Origin: Oxalobacteraceae bacterium AB_14
Lineage (GTDB): Bacteria; Pseudomonadota; Gammaproteobacteria; Burkholderiales; Burkholderiaceae_D
Reading direction: 5' to 3'
Assembly: GCA_000381565.1 (NCBI GenBank)
Contig: KB906725.1
Coordinates: 3,110,377 to 3,174,376, forward strand
Length of the DNA: 64,000 nt
The notes under the pieces: model-generated
What the model was told of the DNA's origin: nothing
Databases searched by the model: none
What the model saw: the letters and a program-made list of their open reading frames with translations, nothing else
Shown: positions 42,133-52,700 of the stretch, in pieces
How the letters are laid out: each line of letters begins with the position of its first letter
Position numbering within the stretch: position 1 is the stretch's first letter
Translations under genes and position numbers: made by a program

Positions 42133-42951
42133 ATGACGACGAATATACGACTGGCCACATCCAGCGACACAACGGCTGCGGGGCAGAGCAAGTGCGGGAT
42201 GTGCGGCTTCAAGAACCTGTGCCTGCCGCAGGGGCTTAACGACAGCGAAATCGGCCGGCTCGACAAGATCATCGGCCGCCGCCGCCGGGTCGAGCGCGAC
42301 GAAAACCTGTGCCGCATGGAGCAGCCTTTCCACAGCCTGTACGCGGTGCGCTTCGGCCACTTCAAGACCTCGCGCGTCAACCACAGCGGCCAGCAGCAGA
42401 TCACCGGCTTCCAGATGGCGGGCGAACTGCTGGGCATGGACGCCATCGGCAGTGGCCAGCATGCCTGCGGCGTGGTGGCGCTGGAAGACAGCGAAGTGTG
42501 CGAGATTCCCTTCTCCCGCCTGCAGGAACTGTTTGCCGAAGTGCCGCAGCTGCTGCGCCACTTCCACCGCATCATGAGCCAGGAAATCATGCGCGAGCAA
42601 AACGCCATGCTGTTCCTGGGCAATATGCGCGCAGAGCAGCGTTTCGCCACCTTCCTGCTGAACCTGTCGACCCGCTATGCGGCGCGCGGCTACTCGCCTT
42701 CCAGCTTCCAGCTGCGCATGTCGCGCGAGGACATCGGCGACTACCTGGGCCTGACCATCGAAAGCATCAGCCGCCTGTTGTCGCGCTTCCGCGCCAGCGG
42801 CTGGATCGCGGTCGACAAGCGCGAACTGCGCATCCTCGACCACGCCAAGATGGAGGAGCTGGCCACCGGCATCGCGCCGGCCGCCGCCGCAGCCGCCGCG
42901 GCCGGCAGCCGCCAGGCCGCCCCGATCTTCATGCAGGCGGCCCACGCCTAG
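42133..42951 (+). CDS. fnr: Oxygen-sensing Fe-S regulator FNR/Anr
   Basis: This 272-residue Crp/Fnr protein has the FNR cysteine set: Cys21, Cys24 and Cys30 (CGMCGFKNLC) plus Cys112 (HACGVV) for an oxygen-labile [4Fe-4S] cluster. The helix-turn-helix DIGDYLGLTIESISRLLSRF has the E-SR residues that read TTGAT half-sites. An Ala-rich tail (about 245-260) is unusual. It should activate the FNR boxes at 29022, 32389, 32470, 37812, 44321 and 44379. Its position behind a FixL/FixJ-like operon recalls FixK, though FixK lacks these cysteines. Confidence 0.95.
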   Translation: MTTNIRLATSSDTTAAGQSKCGMCGFKNLCLPQGLNDSEIGRLDKIIGRRRRVERDENLCRMEQPFHSLYAVRFGHFKTSRVNHSGQQQITGFQMAGELLGMDAIGSGQHACGVVALEDSEVCEIPFSRLQELFAEVPQLLRHFHRIMSQEIMREQNAMLFLGNMRAEQRFATFLLNLSTRYAARGYSPSSFQLRMSREDIGDYLGLTIESISRLLSRFRASGWIAVDKRELRILDHAKMEELATGIAPAAAAAAAAGSRQAAPIFMQAAHA

Positions 42952-42956
42952 TCCGA

Positions 42957-43355
42957 TCAGCCGGCCGCGAGCTGCGGCCGGGCGCCGCCGTGCTGTTCGG
43001 CCCCGGCCTGGCAGTCGCGGCACATCACGGCGTCGGGCTGCGCCTGCAGCCGCGCTTCTCCTATCGCTTCCCCGCACTGCGCGCACAGGCCGTAGCTGCC
43101 TTCGCGCAGGCGGGCCAGCGCGCCGTCGACGGTGCGCAATTCCGCCAGTTCGTGGTTGAGCAGCGCGATGTCGGTGTCGCTGAGCTGACACGCTTCGGCC
43201 TGGTCGGCGCCGATGGCGTAGTTGTTGAACAGCGCCAGTTCCTGTTGCTCGTAATTCTGGTGCAGGCGGTGCCGCAGCTGGAGCGCCAGTTCTTCGCGCC
43301 GCTGTTGCAGGCGGTCGCCCAATAACAGCAGGATGGTGGGGGTAAGGGGACTCAT
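42957..43355 (-). CDS. DksA/TraR-type C4 zinc-finger protein
   Basis: This 132-residue relative of the protein at 37372 has the four-Cys finger CAQCG ... CRDCQ and the run LNHELAELRTVDGALARLREGSYGLC before it. It is a likely RNA polymerase or nucleic-acid contact protein of the TraR/DksA group. The start at 43355 has GGAG before it; a longer frame upstream reads over the Usp gene end. It is transcribed convergent to fnr and 32 bp after the tandem Usp gene, probably in one operon with it. Confidence 0.85.
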   Translation of the reverse strand: MSPLTPTILLLLGDRLQQRREELALQLRHRLHQNYEQQELALFNNYAIGADQAEACQLSDTDIALLNHELAELRTVDGALARLREGSYGLCAQCGEAIGEARLQAQPDAVMCRDCQAGAEQHGGARPQLAAG

Positions 43356-43387
43356 GGTGTGCTCCAGTTCAGGTGGGGGGTGTCGTG

Positions 43388-44227
43388 TCAGTGCGCCATC
43401 AGCACCGGCAGCGCCATGTCGTGCAGGACGCTGCGGGTGGCGCCGCCCAGCATCCATTCGCGCAGGCGCCAGTGGCCGTAGCCGCCCATCACCAGCAGGT
43501 CGGCGTTGACGTCGGACGCCATCGTCAGCAGGGCCACGCCCGCCTGCGATCCTACTTTCAGCTGGGCCAGGGTGACGCGGACGTCATGGCGCGCAAGATA
43601 GCGCGCCAGTTCGGCGCCGGGCAGGTCGATCCGCCGTCCGTGCTGGCTCCCGGATGCATCCACCGCCAGCGTGACGCGGGCGGCGCGCCGCAGCATCGGC
43701 AGGGCGGCGGTCAAGGCGTGGGTGGCCGAGACGCTGGCGTCCCAGCCCACCAGTATATGGTCGCCGACCAGCTCGAATTGGCCGGCGTGGGGCACGATCA
43801 GCAGCGGGCGGGCGCACTGGAACATGACGTCCTGCGGCAGGCGGCTCAGCAGGTCGTCCGCGTGGCCCTTGGGGTCACCCTGGCCCAGCACCAGCAGGTC
43901 GGCATAGGGGCTCTGCAGCAACAGGCCGTCGTCCATCGCGTCATCCACCAGGCGCGCCTCGAAGGAAGGCAAACCCATGTGGCTGGCGCAGTCGGCGAAC
44001 TGGGTCAGGGCGGCCTCGGCGCGGCTGCGCAGCAGGCGCAGGTCGAAGGGGTAGGGCGTGCCGATGGGGACGATCGAACCGTCCGGCAAGGCGTGGCGCG
44101 ACAAGCCGGTCATGGCGGCACCGACCAGATGGGCGTCATGCGCCAGCGCCAGCCGGGCCGCCAGCCGGATGCGCTGTGCCGCCTGCGGCGAGCCGTCGGC
44201 GTGCACAAGTATCGTTTTGTAAGACAT
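43388..44227 (-). CDS. Tandem-domain universal stress protein
   Basis: This 279-residue protein has two Usp domains. The first begins MSYKTILVHADGSPQAAQRI. The second ends in the ATP-loop-like GGYGHWRLREWMLGGATRSVLHD. Tandem Usps are common in low-oxygen regulons. GGAGGTAGC precedes the ATG. A perfect FNR box (44321-44334) lies 94 bp upstream. It is followed by the DksA-like gene on the same strand. Confidence 0.93.
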   Translation of the reverse strand: MSYKTILVHADGSPQAAQRIRLAARLALAHDAHLVGAAMTGLSRHALPDGSIVPIGTPYPFDLRLLRSRAEAALTQFADCASHMGLPSFEARLVDDAMDDGLLLQSPYADLLVLGQGDPKGHADDLLSRLPQDVMFQCARPLLIVPHAGQFELVGDHILVGWDASVSATHALTAALPMLRRAARVTLAVDASGSQHGRRIDLPGAELARYLARHDVRVTLAQLKVGSQAGVALLTMASDVNADLLVMGGYGHWRLREWMLGGATRSVLHDMALPVLMAH

Positions 44228-44320
44228 GCTACCTCCGAGTGCGAGCTACAACGATAGGCGGCGCCCGCCGTTGAGGCGCTTCAATGAGGTCCATCGTAGA
44301 GAGATGCTTCGCCAATTTGA

Positions 44321-44334
44321 TTGATCCACATCAA
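44321..44334 (-). promoter_or_regulatory. Perfect FNR box TTGAT-CCAC-ATCAA
   Basis: A full consensus site lies 94 bp before the tandem usp start. It is one of two boxes in the 268-bp region shared with the efflux operon. Confidence 0.72.
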
Positions 44335-44378
44335 GCGCACGACAGACTGGCGCCCGGCGGGCTGAATCTCGTCGGTTT

Positions 44379-44392
44379 TTGAGTTGGATCAA
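44379..44392 (+). promoter_or_regulatory. FNR-like box TTGAG-TTGG-ATCAA
   Basis: One half-site is perfect and the other differs in one base. It lies 104 bp before the outer-membrane factor gene, which suggests anaerobic control of this efflux operon. Confidence 0.55.
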
Positions 44393-44495
44393 GTTGTTGG
44401 GATGACGCCGTCCCGCTGCGCGCATACAGTCAGGTCATGGGCGCCCGGCCGCTTGGGCTGGCGGCGCCGTCGATCACCGACAGGAGTAACTCCAG

Positions 44496-45968
44496 ATGAA
44501 GCCGTTCACGCGTTCGCCGTTTGCGATGCCCGCCATGCAGCGTGAGCTGAGGGTACTGTCGGCGTTGCTGGCGCTGGCCGTGCTGGGCGCTTGCGCGCAG
44601 TTGCGGCCGGTCAGCCTGCCGCCGGCCGGCGTGGCCTTCGAACCGCCGCCGGCCTGGTCGTCCGCCAAGGCCGGCGATGCGTCGCCCGGCGAGGGCGCCG
44701 CCGCGCTGGCCAGCTGGTGGCGACGCTTCAACGATGCGCTGCTGGAACAGCTGGTGGCGCGCGCGCTGCAGGCCAACACCAGCATCGCCCAGGCGCGCGG
44801 CGTGCTGCGCCAGGCGCGCGCGGCGCGCGACGCTTCGGCGGCGGGGCTGGCGGCCACCGTCACCGGCAGCGGCCAGGCCCAGCGCAGCAAGCTCGATGGA
44901 ACGGCCCCCACCAACTCCTACAACCTCGGCTTCGATGCGCGCTGGGAGCCGGACGTGTTCGGCGCCAATGGCCACGCGCTGGCGGCCAGCGCCGCCACGC
45001 TGCAGGCCAGCGCCGCCAGCCTGGCCGCCGCCCAGGTGTCGGTGGCGGCCGAGGTGGCGCGCAGCTACATCGAGCTGCGCGGCGTGCAGCTGCGGCTGGC
45101 GATCGCGCGCGACAACCTGGCCAGCCAGCAAAGCACGCTGGAGATCACCAACTGGCGTGTTCAGGCTGGCATGCTGACGTCGCTGGAACAGCAGCAAGCC
45201 ATCACCGCGGCCGCGCAGGCCGCCGCCCAATTGCCGCCGCTGGAGAGCGCCGCGGCCCAGCTGAGGCATGCGCTGGCCGTGTTGTGCGGACAAGCGCCGG
45301 CCGCACTCGACGCCCTGCTGGCGCCGGCGCTGGCCATTCCCGAGGCGGGCGCCCAGCTGGCCCTGAGCCTGCCGGCCGCCACGCTGCGCCAGCGCGCCGA
45401 CGTGCGGGCGGCCGAGTTCGAGTTGGAGGCGGCGCGCGCCCGCGTGGGCCAGGCCGACGCCGCGCGCTATCCGGTGTTCCGGCTGGACGGCTCGCTGGGA
45501 TTGAGCGGCCTGGGGCTCGGCGCCAGCGGCGGCACCTTGCTGCGCACCTTGCTTGGCGCGGTGACCGGCAATGTGCTTGACGGCGGCGCCGGCAAGGCCC
45601 AGCTGGAAGTGCAGCGCGGCGCCCTGGCGCAGGCGCAGGCCGTCTATCTGGCCACCTTGCTGGGCGCCTTGCAGGAAGTGGAGGACGCGCTGTCCGCGCT
45701 GGCCGGCGACCGCGTGCGCCTGGACCATCTGCGGCTGGCCGCCGGCGCCGCCGACAGCGCGGCCCTGCTGGCCCGCCAACGCTATGCCAGCGGACTGGTC
45801 GATTTTCAGACGGTGCTGGAAACCCAGCGCGCGCTGTACAGCTCGCAGGACGGCGTGGCCGCCACCAGCGCCGCGCTGGGGGGCGACCTGGTGCGGCTGT
45901 ACAAGGCGCTGGGCGGCGGCTGGCAGCCTGATGGCGACCCTGCCGCCTATGCGGGAGGGACGCCGTGA
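44496..45968 (+). CDS. Outer-membrane efflux lipoprotein (NodT/OprM family)
   Basis: This 490-residue TolC-type channel has a lipoprotein signal ending in the lipobox LGAC (about residue 33). Two OEP repeats of long helices follow (AARDASAAGLAATVTGSGQAQRSK and AARARVGQADAARYPVF). It forms the exit duct for a tripartite pump. The stop overlaps the GTG start of the adaptor gene by 4 bp, so it belongs with the MacAB-like proteins downstream. AGGAG lies 9 bp before the ATG. Confidence 0.93.
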   Translation: MKPFTRSPFAMPAMQRELRVLSALLALAVLGACAQLRPVSLPPAGVAFEPPPAWSSAKAGDASPGEGAAALASWWRRFNDALLEQLVARALQANTSIAQARGVLRQARAARDASAAGLAATVTGSGQAQRSKLDGTAPTNSYNLGFDARWEPDVFGANGHALAASAATLQASAASLAAAQVSVAAEVARSYIELRGVQLRLAIARDNLASQQSTLEITNWRVQAGMLTSLEQQQAITAAAQAAAQLPPLESAAAQLRHALAVLCGQAPAALDALLAPALAIPEAGAQLALSLPAATLRQRADVRAAEFELEAARARVGQADAARYPVFRLDGSLGLSGLGLGASGGTLLRTLLGAVTGNVLDGGAGKAQLEVQRGALAQAQAVYLATLLGALQEVEDALSALAGDRVRLDHLRLAAGAADSAALLARQRYASGLVDFQTVLETQRALYSSQDGVAATSAALGGDLVRLYKALGGGWQPDGDPAAYAGGTP

Positions 45969-47238
45969 AGCCTTCGGCGGCGGGACCATTGGACGAGCTC
46001 GCTGAACCGCCGCCGCGCCGCTGGTGGCGCCGCGCTGCAATCTGGGCGGTGGTGCTGGCCTTGCCTGCGATCGCCGGCGGGCTGTACCTGTGGCAGCAGC
46101 AGCGCCAGGCGGCGCGCGCGCCCAGCTTTGTGACGACGCCGATCCGGCGCGCCAGCGTCACGCTCAGCGTCACCGCCAACGGCACCTTGCAGCCGACCCG
46201 CGCGGTCAACATCGGCAGCGAGCTGTCGGGCACCGTGGCGCGCGTGCTGGTCGACGTCAACGACCAGGTGCGCGCCGGCCAGGTGCTGGTGCAACTGGAC
46301 ACGGCCAAGCTGCAGGACCAGATCGTACGCTCGCGCGCCGCGCTGGCCGCCGCCCGCGCCGACCTGGCGCAAAGCCAGGCCAGCGGCGCCGAGGCGCGCA
46401 GCGCGCTGGGCCGGCTGGACGACGTGGCGCGCCTGTCCGGCGGCAAGGTGCCGTCGCGCGCCGAGCTGGACGCCGGGCGGGCGGCCCTGGCCAGGGCCGA
46501 GGCCGCCGTGCTGAGCGCCGCCGCCAGCGTGCGCAGCGCCCAGGCCGCGCTGTCGACCGACAGCACCAACCTGGCGCACGCCTCGATCCGCTCGCCGATC
46601 GACGGCGTGGTGCTGAGCCGCAGCGTCGAGCCCGGCAACGCGGTGGCCGCCTCGCTGCAGGCGGTGACGCTGTTCGCGCTGGCCCAGGACTTGCGCCGTT
46701 TGCGCCTGCTGGTCAATGTCGACGAGGCCGACGTCGGCGCGGTGCGGGCGGGCCAGCCGGCCACCTTCACCGTCAGCGCCTATGCCGGGCGCAGCTACCC
46801 CGCCGTGGTCACCCGCGTCTCGTACGGCTCGACCATCACCGAGAACGTGGTCACCTATGTGGCCTACCTGGAGGTCGACAACGCCGACCTGAGCCTGCGT
46901 CCCGGCATGACGGCCACCGCCGTGATCCGCGCGGCCCAGCACGACGATGTGCTGCTGGTGCCGAACAGCGCCTTGCGCTTCACGCCCAGCGATGGCGGCG
47001 CGGCGGCGTCGGCCGGACTGGTGTCGCGCCTGATGCCGCGCCTGCCGGGACGGGCGCCGCGCCAGGCCGGCATGGCGCTCGCCGCGCGCCACACGCTGTG
47101 GGTGCTGCGCGATGGCCGGGCGCAGGAACAGGGCGTCACGCTGGGCATCAGCGACGGCCGCTACACGGAGGTCAGCGGCGCCGGCCTGGCGGCCGGCATG
47201 CCGGTCATCACCGACCAGCGCGCAGCCGCATCAGCGCC

Positions 47239-47242
<4 letters not shown>
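45965..47242 (+). CDS. Periplasmic adaptor protein, MacA-like (HlyD family)
   Basis: This 425-residue membrane-fusion protein has one N-terminal helix (about residues 21-42). A lipoyl-type domain (GTVARVLVDVNDQVRAGQVLVQLDTAKL), a coiled-coil hairpin (about 100-190) and beta-barrel parts follow (ATFTVSAYAGRSYPAVV). It links the ABC pump to the outer-membrane channel. GTG is the start. It overlaps genes on both sides by 4 bp. MacA-like identity is inferred from the ABC partners downstream. Confidence 0.9.
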
Positions 47243-47963
<721 letters not shown>

Positions 47964-47964
<1 letters not shown>

Positions 47965-49166
47965 TGCTGCTCAACACCATCCTGCTGGCGCTGCGCTCGA
48001 TACGGCGCAATCTGCTGCGCTCCTTCCTGACCATGCTGGGCATCGTGATCGGGGTCGGCGCGGTGATCGCCATGGTCACGCTGGGCAACGGCGCCACCCA
48101 GGCGGTGCACGACCAGATCGCCAGCCTGGGCAGCAATCTGCTGATGGTGCGCACCGGCCAGCGCATGGGGCAGGGCGGCTCCGGCGCGCCGGCCTTCAAG
48201 GAAGCCGACGCCGACGCCATCGCCGGCCAGCTGGGCGGCATCCGCGCCGTGGCGGCCGAGGCGCGCAGCGGCGCCACCGTGGTGGCCAACGGCCGCAACT
48301 GGACCACCACCGTCACCGGCGGCAGCGGCGACTGGCTCAGCGCCGCCAACTGGACGCTCAGCGCCGGCCGTCCCTTCGACGACGGCGAGCAGCGCGCCGG
48401 CAGCGCCGTGTGCATGCTGGGCGCCACGGTGGCGCGCGCGCTGTTCGGCAGCCGCGAGGCGCTGGGCGAGCGGCTGCGCATCAAGCAGTTTTCCTGCGTG
48501 ATCGTGGCGCTGCTGGCGGCCAAGGGGCAGGGCGCGATGGGCAACGACCAGGACGACATCGTGCTGCTGCCGCTGCACACCCTGCAGCGCCGTGTGACCG
48601 GCAACCAGCGCGTCAACACGCTGCTGATCTCGATGCAGGAGGGCAGCGACGCCAAGGCGCTGCAGGCGCGCCTGACGCAGCTGCTGCGCGAGCGGCGCAA
48701 GCTGGGCGCGGCCGACGAGGACAACTTCAATGTGCTCGACACGCGCCAGCTGGCCGACACCATGTCCGGCGCCACGCGGGTGATGACGACCTTGCTGGCG
48801 GCGGTGGCCGCGGTGAGCCTGCTGGTGGGCGGCATCGGCATCATGAACATCATGCTGGTCAGCGTCACCGAGCGCACCCGCGAGATCGGCCTGCGGCTGG
48901 CGATCGGCGCGCTGGAGCGCGACGTGCTGCTGCAATTCCTGATCGAGGCGATGGTGCTGGCCGCGCTGGGCGGGCTGGCCGGCGTGCTGCTGGCGGCGTT
49001 GGCCACGGCCTTGCTGGCCCACGCCCTGCAACTGCCTTACCTGTTCAATCCGGGCGTGAACCTGCTGTCCTTCGTATTCTCGGCCGGGATCGGCGTGGTG
49101 TTCGGCTACGTGCCGGCGCGGCGCGCCGCGCGCATGGACCCGATCGAGGCGCTGCGCCACGAATAG
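47964..49166 (+). CDS. ABC transporter permease, MacB type
   Basis: This 400-residue permease has one N-terminal helix (SFLTMLGIVIGVGAVIAMVTLGNGA), a large periplasmic MacB_PCD domain (about 45-260) and three C-terminal helices with the family motif IGIMNIMLVSVTERTREIGLRLAIGA. With the separate ATPase it equals a MacB split in two. Substrates of MacAB systems include macrolides, peptides and siderophores; which applies here is unknown. Confidence 0.94.
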
Positions 49167-49175
49167 GGCCGCCGC

Positions 49176-49676
49176 CTACAGGGGCAGCGCCGTCTCGTAC
49201 TTCACTTCGCGCAGCGCCACGCTGGTGTTGACCTGCGATACGCCGTTCAGCTTGACCAGCACATTGTGCAAGAAGTCGTGGTAGGCGTCCATGTCGGCCA
49301 CGATCACCTTGACCATGTAGTCCGAGCTGCCGGTGGTCTCGTAGCATTCCACCACCTCCGGCCGCAGGCGCATCGCCGCCTCGAACTGCTCGACCACGCC
49401 TTCCGCATGGCGCAGCAGCGAAATGTGCAGCAGGCACACCACCGACAGCCCCAGCTTGCGCCGGTCCACCAGCGCGGTGTAGCGGACGATGTAGCCGTTG
49501 TCCTCCAGTTCCTTCTGGCGGCGCCAGCACGGGCTGGCCGACATGCCGATCTTCTCCGCCAGCTCGTTGGACGAGATCCTGCCGTTTTTCTGCAACTCGG
49601 CGAGGATTTTCACCGAGGCGGGGTCGATAGACAGGTTTTTCATTATTTTGCTCGTTTCGGGAAAGATTTTCGCCAT
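49176..49676 (-). CDS. Lrp/AsnC-family transcriptional regulator
   Basis: This 166-residue regulator has an N-terminal helix-turn-helix (ILAELQKNGRISSNELAEKIGMSASPCWRRQKELED). The C-terminal RAM effector domain contains VVECYETTGSSDYMVKVIVADMDAYHDFL. The ATG at 49676 has GGAG 7 bp upstream; the next Met (49643) is also possible and is closer to the family N-terminus. It is divergent from the indolepyruvate oxidoreductase gene (85-bp gap), which it probably controls in response to aromatic or branched amino acids. Confidence 0.92.
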   Translation of the reverse strand: MAKIFPETSKIMKNLSIDPASVKILAELQKNGRISSNELAEKIGMSASPCWRRQKELEDNGYIVRYTALVDRRKLGLSVVCLLHISLLRHAEGVVEQFEAAMRLRPEVVECYETTGSSDYMVKVIVADMDAYHDFLHNVLVKLNGVSQVNTSVALREVKYETALPL

Positions 49677-49761
49677 TTTAGCGCTCCGGGGCGACGAGAT
49701 AGAAATAATTTTTCGCCCGTGGGGACATATCCTTTCTCATCAAAAAATCATAAACGAGACC

Positions 49762-52700
49762 ATGAACACCATGACCCTGCCCGTGCCATTCCTGGCCGAT
49801 CCCCACTATGCGCTGGACGACAACCTGACCCGCGCCGAAGGCCGCGTGTTCCTGACCGGCACCCAGGCGCTGGTGCGCCTGCTGTGCATGCAAAAGCTCA
49901 GCGACGAGGCGCGCCAGCTCAACACCGCCGGTTTCGTCAGCGGCTACCGCGGCTCGCCGCTGGGCGCCGTCGACCAGGAACTGTGGCGCGCCAAGGACCT
50001 GCTGCAAGGCCACCACATCGAATTCCTGCCGGCGATCAACGAAGAACTGGGCGCCACCGCCGTCATGGGCTCGCAACAGGTCGAGGCCGACCCGACCCGC
50101 AAGGTCGACGGCGTGTTCGCCATGTGGTACGGCAAAGGGCCGGGCGTGGACCGCGCCGGCGACGCGCTCAAGCACGGCCACGTCTACGGCTCGTCGCCGA
50201 CCGGCGGCGTGCTGGTGATACTGGGCGACGACCACGGCTGCGTGTCGTCGTCGATGCCGCACCAGAGCGAGCAGGCGCTGATCGCCTGGAGCATGCCGGT
50301 GATTAATCCGGCCAATATCCAGGAGTACATGGAATTCGGCCTGTACGGCTGGGCCATGTCGCGCTATTCCGGCGCCTGGAGCGGCTTCAAGGCGATCTCC
50401 GAAACGGTGGAGGGCGGCGCGGTGGTCGAGCTGCCGCCGCTGCCGCAGTACGTCACGCCGACCGACTACGTGGCGCCGCCGGACGGCCTGCACAACCGCT
50501 GGCCCGACCTGCCGGGCCTGGCGCTGGAACAGCGCGCCGCCGCCAAGCTGGAGGCGGTGCAGGCCTTCGCCCGCGCCAACTCCATCGACCGGCTGGTGGT
50601 GCCGGCGCCGCGCGCCACCATCGGCATCATCAGCGCCGGCAAGGCCTACCTCGATCTGCTGGAGGCGCTGGAGCGCATGCAACTGCCTTTGCAGCGCCTG
50701 GAAGAGCTGGGCGTGCGCCTGTACAAGCCGGGCCTGACCTATCCGCTGGAACACACCCGTTTGTCGGCCTTCGCCGCCGGCTTGAGCGAGATCCTGGTGG
50801 TCGAAGAGAAGGGCGCCGTGATCGAACAGCAGGTCAAGAACCTGTTCTACAACCTGCCGCAGGCGCAGCGTCCCATCGTCATCGGCAAGACCGACCGCCA
50901 TGGCGATGCGCTGCTGTCGGCGCTGGGCGAGCTGCGGCCGTCGCGCATCGCGCCGGCGCTGGTGCAATGGCTGGCGCCGAAGTTCGCGCAGCTGGACCTG
51001 GCGCGCATGCTGCCGGAGTTCTGCGCCGCCGAGCTGCTGTCGAACGGCGCCGACGGCGTCAAGCGCACGCCGTACTTCTGCTCCGGCTGTCCGCACAACA
51101 CCTCCACCCGCGTGCCGGAAGGCAGCCGCGCGCTGGCCGGCATCGGCTGCCACTTCATGGCGACGTGGATGAAGCGCGACACCAACTACCTGGCGCAGAT
51201 GGGCGGCGAGGGCGTGGCCTGGGTCGGCTCCTCGCGTTTCGTCGGCGAGCCGCACGTGTTCCAGAACCTGGGCGACGGCACCTACTACCATTCGGGATCG
51301 CTGGCGATACGGCAGGCGATCGCGGCCCGCACCAACATCACCTACAAGATCCTGTACAACGACGCGGTGGCGATGACCGGCGGCCAGCCGGTGGACGGCA
51401 CTCTGTCGGTGCCGCAGATCGTGCAGCAGGTCTGCAGCGAAGGCGCGAAGAAGGTCGTGGTGGTGACCGACGCGCCGGAGAATTATCAGGGCGTGAGCCT
51501 GCCGGAAGGTGTGACCGTGCATCACCGCGGCGAGCTCGATGCGATGCAGCGCATGCTGCGCGAGATCGCCGGCGTGACGGTGCTGGTGTACGACCAGACC
51601 TGCGCCGCCGAGAAGCGCCGCCGCCGCAAGAAGAACAAGCCGGACAAGGTGGTCTTCCCCGACCCGGCGCGCCGCATGGTGGTCAATCCCGCCGTGTGCG
51701 AAGGCTGCGGCGATTGCGGCGTGCAGTCGAACTGCCTGTCCATCCTGCCGCTGGAGACGGAGCTGGGCCGCAAGCGCCAGATCGAGCAATCGTCCTGCAA
51801 CAAGGACTACTCCTGCGTCGAAGGCTTCTGCCCGAGCTTTGTCTCGGTGCTGGGCGGCGCGCTGCGCAAGCCGGAAAGCGTGAAGCTGTCGCTGGCGGAC
51901 CTGGAGCGGGCGCTGGCCGCCTATCCAACGCCGCCGCGCCATGCGCTGGCCAAACCGTTCGAAATACTGGTGGCCGGCGTCGGCGGTACCGGCATCGTCA
52001 CGGTCGGCGCCCTGATCTCGATGGCGGCCCACCTGGAAGGCAAGGGCGCGTCGACGCTGGACTTCATGGGCTTTGCGCAGAAGGGCGGCGCGGTGCTGTC
52101 GCATGTGCGGGTGGCGTCGTCGCCGGCGCGCCTGAACCAGGTGCGCATCGACCTGCGCCAGGCCGACGCGGTGTTCGCCTGCGACCTGGTGGTGGCCGCG
52201 ATGCCGGACAGCCTGTCCGTGATGCGCGAAGGTCACACCAAGGTGGTGGCCAACGAGCGCGAGATCCCGACCGCCGATTTCACCCGCGAGCGCGACGCCT
52301 CGATCAACAAGGCCGGCCTGCTGGAGAAGCTGGCCGCGTCGGCCGGCGCGGCCAACGTGCTGCAACTGGACGCGCAGGAAACCGCGCAGCGCTTCCTTGG
52401 CGATCCGATCGGCGGCAATATCCTGCTGATGGGCTTTGCCTGGCAACTGGGGCTGGTGCCGGTGGGCCTGGAGGCGCTGATGCGGGCGATAGAACTGAAC
52501 GCCGTCGCCATCGACATGAACAAGCGCGCCTTCATGCTGGGCCGCCTGGCCGCCGCCGACCGTGCCGCGCTGGACCGCCTGGCGCAGCCGTCGCAGCGGG
52601 TGATCCCGCAGCAGGTGATCCATTTTGCCGCGCCGAAGTCGCTGGCCGACATGGTGGCCTTCCGCGTCGACTGGCTGACCAGCTACCAGAACGCCGCCTA

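Noticed and set aside
42961-42981. Hairpin CCGGCCGC-GAGCT-GCGGCCGG as an fnr terminator
   Set aside because: It lies inside the 3' coding end of the DksA-like gene and has no T-run, so it may be coding coincidence in GC-rich DNA.
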